64,000 nucleotides of DNA from Cyathus striatus (Eukaryota; Basidiomycota; Agaricomycetes; Agaricales; Nidulariaceae), in assembly GCA_025738555.1 (NCBI GenBank), contig JAOVFP010000017.1:3100001-3164000 (forward strand), in the 5' to 3' direction. The number at the start of each line of letters is the position of its first letter. Within the stretch, counting starts at the first letter, position 1. The position numbers and the translations under genes are program-made. The notes below the pieces were generated by a model. It did no database searches. It saw only the letters and a program-made list of their open reading frames with translations, and was not told where the DNA came from. This document shows, piece after piece, positions 60,080 through 64,000 of the stretch.

Positions 60080-63000
60080 TCTTATATATAATGAGAGAAG
60101 GCGTGGGGAATTTGGGTATATAAGTAGCATGGGACAGCCGCTTTCGTGTGGGAAACTTGCCATGTTGAGAGGGGCATCAGTATTTAGAAAAAAATTACTG
60201 TATTTAGTATTTTTTCGTTTTTGGGTGATTGTGAGTGTTTTTTTCGAAAGGTGATCACTGATGGAGGGGGGACCTTCCCATTTTGGACTGGGGATTGATG
60301 GGGTCAATGGCCTCTGCCTGAAACGGAAGGATGCAAACGATGTAAAATAAAGAAAGTAGATGACTAAGCTTCTTCAAAAGGTCGCGCTGCATGATGAGGC
60401 GCATTGCATTGCAATCATTACTAAGCGATTTGTAAGTAGATGGCGCGCCGCGCCGCCACATTGCTGCAATGCTGCACTGATGCTGTGCAGCTGCCATTTC
60501 CTTTGCTCCCCCCACTCTCCCCCCCCCTTTATTTCATGCCCCACTATCATACAGTATGTGTTTAGCCACAGTTTTACTTCATTCTGACTGAATTTTCGCT
60601 TTTTTTGGCAGCCACAGCACCATTCTATAGTGTTTTTCTTGCATTTCTGCGAGTTTTTGCCTATTTTTGGGTATCTTTGGACCCCTTCTGGACCTGATTT
60701 CACTTCCCCCTTGATTTTTTACCCCCCCATCCCACTGTATGTTCTCAGGCACATTATTGCTTCATGTTGACTAAAATTTCGCATTTTTTGGCAGCCTCTG
60801 CACTATTCTATAGTGTTTTTTCCTTCCATTTTTGCAAGTTTTTGGTGTTTTTTATTTATTTAACAGGTACTCTGGACCTCTGGACCCCTTGGACTTTTGG
60901 CTCTTGGATCTAGGCTCTAGGCTCTGTGCTCTCTTGGCTCTGGACTTTGGCTCTCTGGCTCTCTGGCTCTCTGGCTTCTCTGTGTTCTTTGTTTGTGTAT
61001 TAAGTAGGGATTGTGTTTTTTGCTGCAGCCGTCTCAGGCATTACAGTGGCAGGAGAATTGGCAGACCAAGGTGAAGTGCAGTGAAGTCCTACCTACCTGG
61101 CCTCTCTTTACGAGTGTTTGCCAGTTGCCACACAGCTCTATATATATTAGAGTTGGGACCGCTCTCTGTGCACAGTGTGTAGGGAGATTGGTGTGGCATT
61201 CTTTCAGTTGCCCCCTTCCTCTTTAGGAAGTAGCTCCATTTTCAACTACCACTGTTTCCACCGATTTCGCTTTCTTTCTTTGTGTCATTGGGATAGCCCA
61301 GCTGGACCAAACAACTGCCCTATTTTTTCACAAGGTACAGAACAAATTCTGTGGCATTCATGTAAGTTATTTCACTTCTCCATGAGTGAGTGAGTTGAAT
61401 GCATGCTAATATTGTTAATAATTGGTTTAAAGGTCAACTCCAATTGATGCTGCAGAGCAGGCTCACATAGATGCACGGCAGGCTGAGCGTGATGCACGTG
61501 CTTTGGACACCCCAGAAAATAGGCATGTGCCTCTGCCTGCTTCTGATGCTCCTGCCCAGCCTGTGTATCCCCACCTTCCTGCTGATTTGGAAGCAAGACG
61601 TGCCAACCTTCCTCCTCTTCTGCCACCTATTGGGAGGGGAAGGGGAAGAGGTAGGGGAAGGGGAAATGGTGATTTAAATGCAGGTGGTCTGCAACGTGGT
61701 AGGGGTAACAATGGTGGAAGGGGAAGAGGCAGAGGTAGAGGTCGGAGGGGAAACCAGAATCCTCCACCTCCTGTGCAATATAACCCAGCTCCCCCAAATC
61801 ATCAAAATATACAATGGAATCTTCCAATTGTTGCAGAGGCCATTCACTCACATGATAATCACCCTCAAAGTATTCAATGGGTGAATAACTTGCCCCCACT
61901 GGATATTCCTCACATGAATATGGGTGCCCCTGCAGCTGTTCCTCAGGTTGCATTTCAGCCACAAAATATTCCTCACATAAATGCACTGCCTCCTGCACCA
62001 CCCCCTGTACCTGCCCCTCAGTTTCACTGGAACAATCCTGTTGTTGCAGGGGATATTCATCCACATAATAATGTACCTCTGGATGTACACTGGGCTGCAG
62101 ATATTCACCCACCCATTAATCCACTGCCTCTTGCACCACCCCCTGCACCTGCCCCTCAGTTTCACTGGAATGAACCAGTGGTTGCAGATGACATTCATCA
62201 ACACAATAATATGCATCTGAATGTACACTGGGCTGCAAATATCCACCCACCTATGAATCCACCTCTGGCACCTATTGTTCCTGTGCAACATGTTCCCCAC
62301 ATCAATACACCTGCTCCACCAGTTGATCGCAATGTACAATGGAATCCTCCAATAATTATTGAAGCCACTCCTCCTCCCACCATTCAGCCTCAAAATATAC
62401 AACAGACTGAAAATATTCCTCCACAGAATATCCATCCTCCAGGGGATCCTCTAATAATTATTGAACATCCTCATGTTCAGCTTCCTCCTGATCATTTTCC
62501 TGTAAGTGTTATTCTTAAAAGCTTAAATTTATAATTTTACTAATTATTACTTTAAAAGGTAAGACAAAATGTACAGTTTGCTGAAGCTGTCATTCCTCAA
62601 AATCCATTAAATATTCGATGGAATGCTCCCTTTCCTGCTCCTCCCCCTGTTCGTCCTTTTCGTGTCAATCAACAATATCCTCCAAACTTTGAACAAAATG
62701 CCCCTGCTCCTGTTCCTGCTCCTGCTCCTGTGCAAGTTCCTCCATTTCATATTTATCAACAAATTACACCTAATATTAATTTAAACCCACCTATTGCTGC
62801 TCCTCCCACTCCTGTGTTTCATCCTGATCCTCCAAATATTGAACAGAATCTTCCTGCTCCAGTTGCCATCCATCCATTTTGGGTGAATCAACAGATTCTT
62901 CCTGAAAATGAACAGAATCCTCCAAATCCTGTTGCTATTCAGCCATTTCAACTTATTCAGTTTAATCCACCAACTCCACCTGCTCCCTCCCCCTCCCCCT

Positions 63001-64000
63001 CCCCCCTCCTCCTCCTCCTCCCCCTCCTCCTGCTCCTCCTGTGCATATCCCCATATTTCAAGTCATGCCACAAATTCCTCAAAATATTGCACCACCACCT
63101 GACTTTCCACCTCCTCTACGCTTTGTTGCAGAATACCCTGTGGTAAGTACAGATATTATTATTATTAATAATATTCTAACATATTATTTAGCCTCCCATG
63201 CAGGTTGAATGGGATATTCCTGTACTTGCTCATCCACAGCCAATTCCTGATCCAATACAAGTAGATCACAATATCATGGTTATAGATATACCAGATATTC
63301 CTCCACCTCCTCCACCTCCTCTCCGCCCCCCCCTCCTCCACAACTTCCTATTGCTCGCCGTCCATTTAATCGCAATTGGCCAAAATTCACACTGGGTCCA
63401 TTCACTGATGTCTGCCCAGACTGCAATGCATTGCACTGGAAAGCTGAACGTTTGACTGCATCCACCAGGGAGCATCTTCAGTTTGGAAGTTGCTGTCTGA
63501 CTGGAAAGGTTAAACTTCCAGCTTGGGGCCCATCTCCCAGGGAGTTGACAGAGCTGCTTGCAAAGGATGGAAACAAGAATTTCCAAGACAATATTCGTCA
63601 ATACAACTGTGCCTTTGCCATGACATCCATGGGAATTGAGAATAATGCTTCCATCCAGGCTGGAGGTCCATATGTTTTCAAAATTGGAGGTCGAGTTACT
63701 CATTTTGCTGGATCACTCCTACCTCGCCAAGGTCTTCCCAGAAAATATGCTCAGCTGTACATTCATGATCCAGCTGAGGCACCTTCACCTCAGGATCGAA
63801 TTAATGGTCATCCTGCTAATCATCGTCTTAACATGGATGTCAATGTTATGAGAATATTGGAAGATGTTTTTTATTGTCATCATCCAGGCGCATCAGTCTA
63901 TCGGAAGGCCTATCAGGAAATACGGAACAATAATCCTGCTCGCAATTTTCGCCTTGCCATTTGTCGTCCTGTAGGCACAGACCGACGGAGATACAATGTT
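60080..64000 (+). mobile_element. Helitron unit E7, Rep-helicase coding, cut by window end
   Basis: Starts TCTTATATATAATGAGAG. The leader has intron-like segments (about 60540-60665 and 60715-60850) with the CACTATTCTATAGTG stem, a TTGGCTCT/CTCTGG tract (60895-60975) and the conserved block from 61026. The coding region begins at 61433 and runs out of the window. Confidence 0.88.
61433..64000 (+). pseudogene. Helitron Rep-helicase of E7, partial and frameshifted
   Basis: Exon 1 61433-62501 has STPIDAAEQAHIDARQAERDARAL, TPENRHVPLPA, RGRGRGRG runs and NIQWNLPIVAEAI-type repeats. A second exon from 62559 (VRQNVQFAEAVIP) continues the Pro-rich region, and another from about 63192 leads to QVEWDIPVLAHP. 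The frame breaks in C-rich runs near 62985-63010 and 63330-63345; the conserved block (NWPKFTLGPFTDVCPDCNALHW) and what follows are read in other frames up to 64000. Disrupted, unless the homopolymer counts are wrong. Confidence 0.8.

Noticed and set aside
1..64000. tRNA or rRNA genes
   Set aside because: No cloverleaf with A/B boxes or rRNA core sequence was recognised by eye; a covariance search could still find a divergent one.

Overview
The window looks like nuclear DNA of a filamentous basidiomycete, probably an Agaricomycete. The genes are split by many introns of about 50-70 nt with GTRNGT donors. Host proteins have fungal relatives: a Rix1/PELP1-type ribosome-biogenesis protein, a Kip2/kinesin-7 motor, ER alpha-glucosidase II and secreted type-B carboxylesterases. 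The transposons (a LINE with RNase H, RecQ-like helicase relics, Helitrons) are also common in these genomes. The species cannot be named from the sequence alone.

Layout. 1-2.6 kb: gene-poor, with a short TIR element (301-1291, 8-bp target duplication) and a degenerate tandem repeat. 2.6-5.1 kb: decayed kinesin-7 gene. 5.3-7.9 kb: RIX1 homologue on the minus strand. 7.9-9.9 kb: a broken palindrome of the RIX1 5' end whose right arm is interrupted by a LINE 3' fragment. 10.1-21.2 kb: four tandem secreted carboxylesterase/lipase genes (CE1-CE4), with a dead RecQ-like helicase between CE2 and CE3. 22.1-25.0 kb: two unrecognised fungal genes. 25.5-28.8 kb: glucosidase II alpha (GH31), minus strand. 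29.5-36.8 kb: two tandem MFS transporters and an EthD-like small protein, a segmental duplication carrying a TA-flanked inverted-repeat element whose empty site survives in the other copy.

36.9-64.0 kb: the most striking part. From 36937 to the window end there is no host DNA. Seven Helitron units lie head-to-tail with no bases between them. Each starts TCTATATATAATGAG or TCTTATATATAATGAG, and each of the six complete ones ends in a hairpin followed by GCTTG. E2, E5 and E7 encode a Rep-helicase with HUH and PIF1-type helicase motifs and a long Pro/Trp-repeat N-terminal region. E1, E3, E4 and E6 are non-coding; three carry locus-specific minisatellites just before a shared GC-rich 3' module. 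The zero-gap junctions fit repeated insertion at the regenerated A|T target on the 5' edge of an existing unit, or rolling-circle read-through.

Functionally, the clearest host theme is the carboxylesterase cluster. CE1 has the usual GGG oxyanion loop, while CE2, CE3 and CE4 replace its third glycine with His, His and Ser. This is the position altered in organophosphate-hydrolysing or organophosphate-resistant cholinesterases and esterases.
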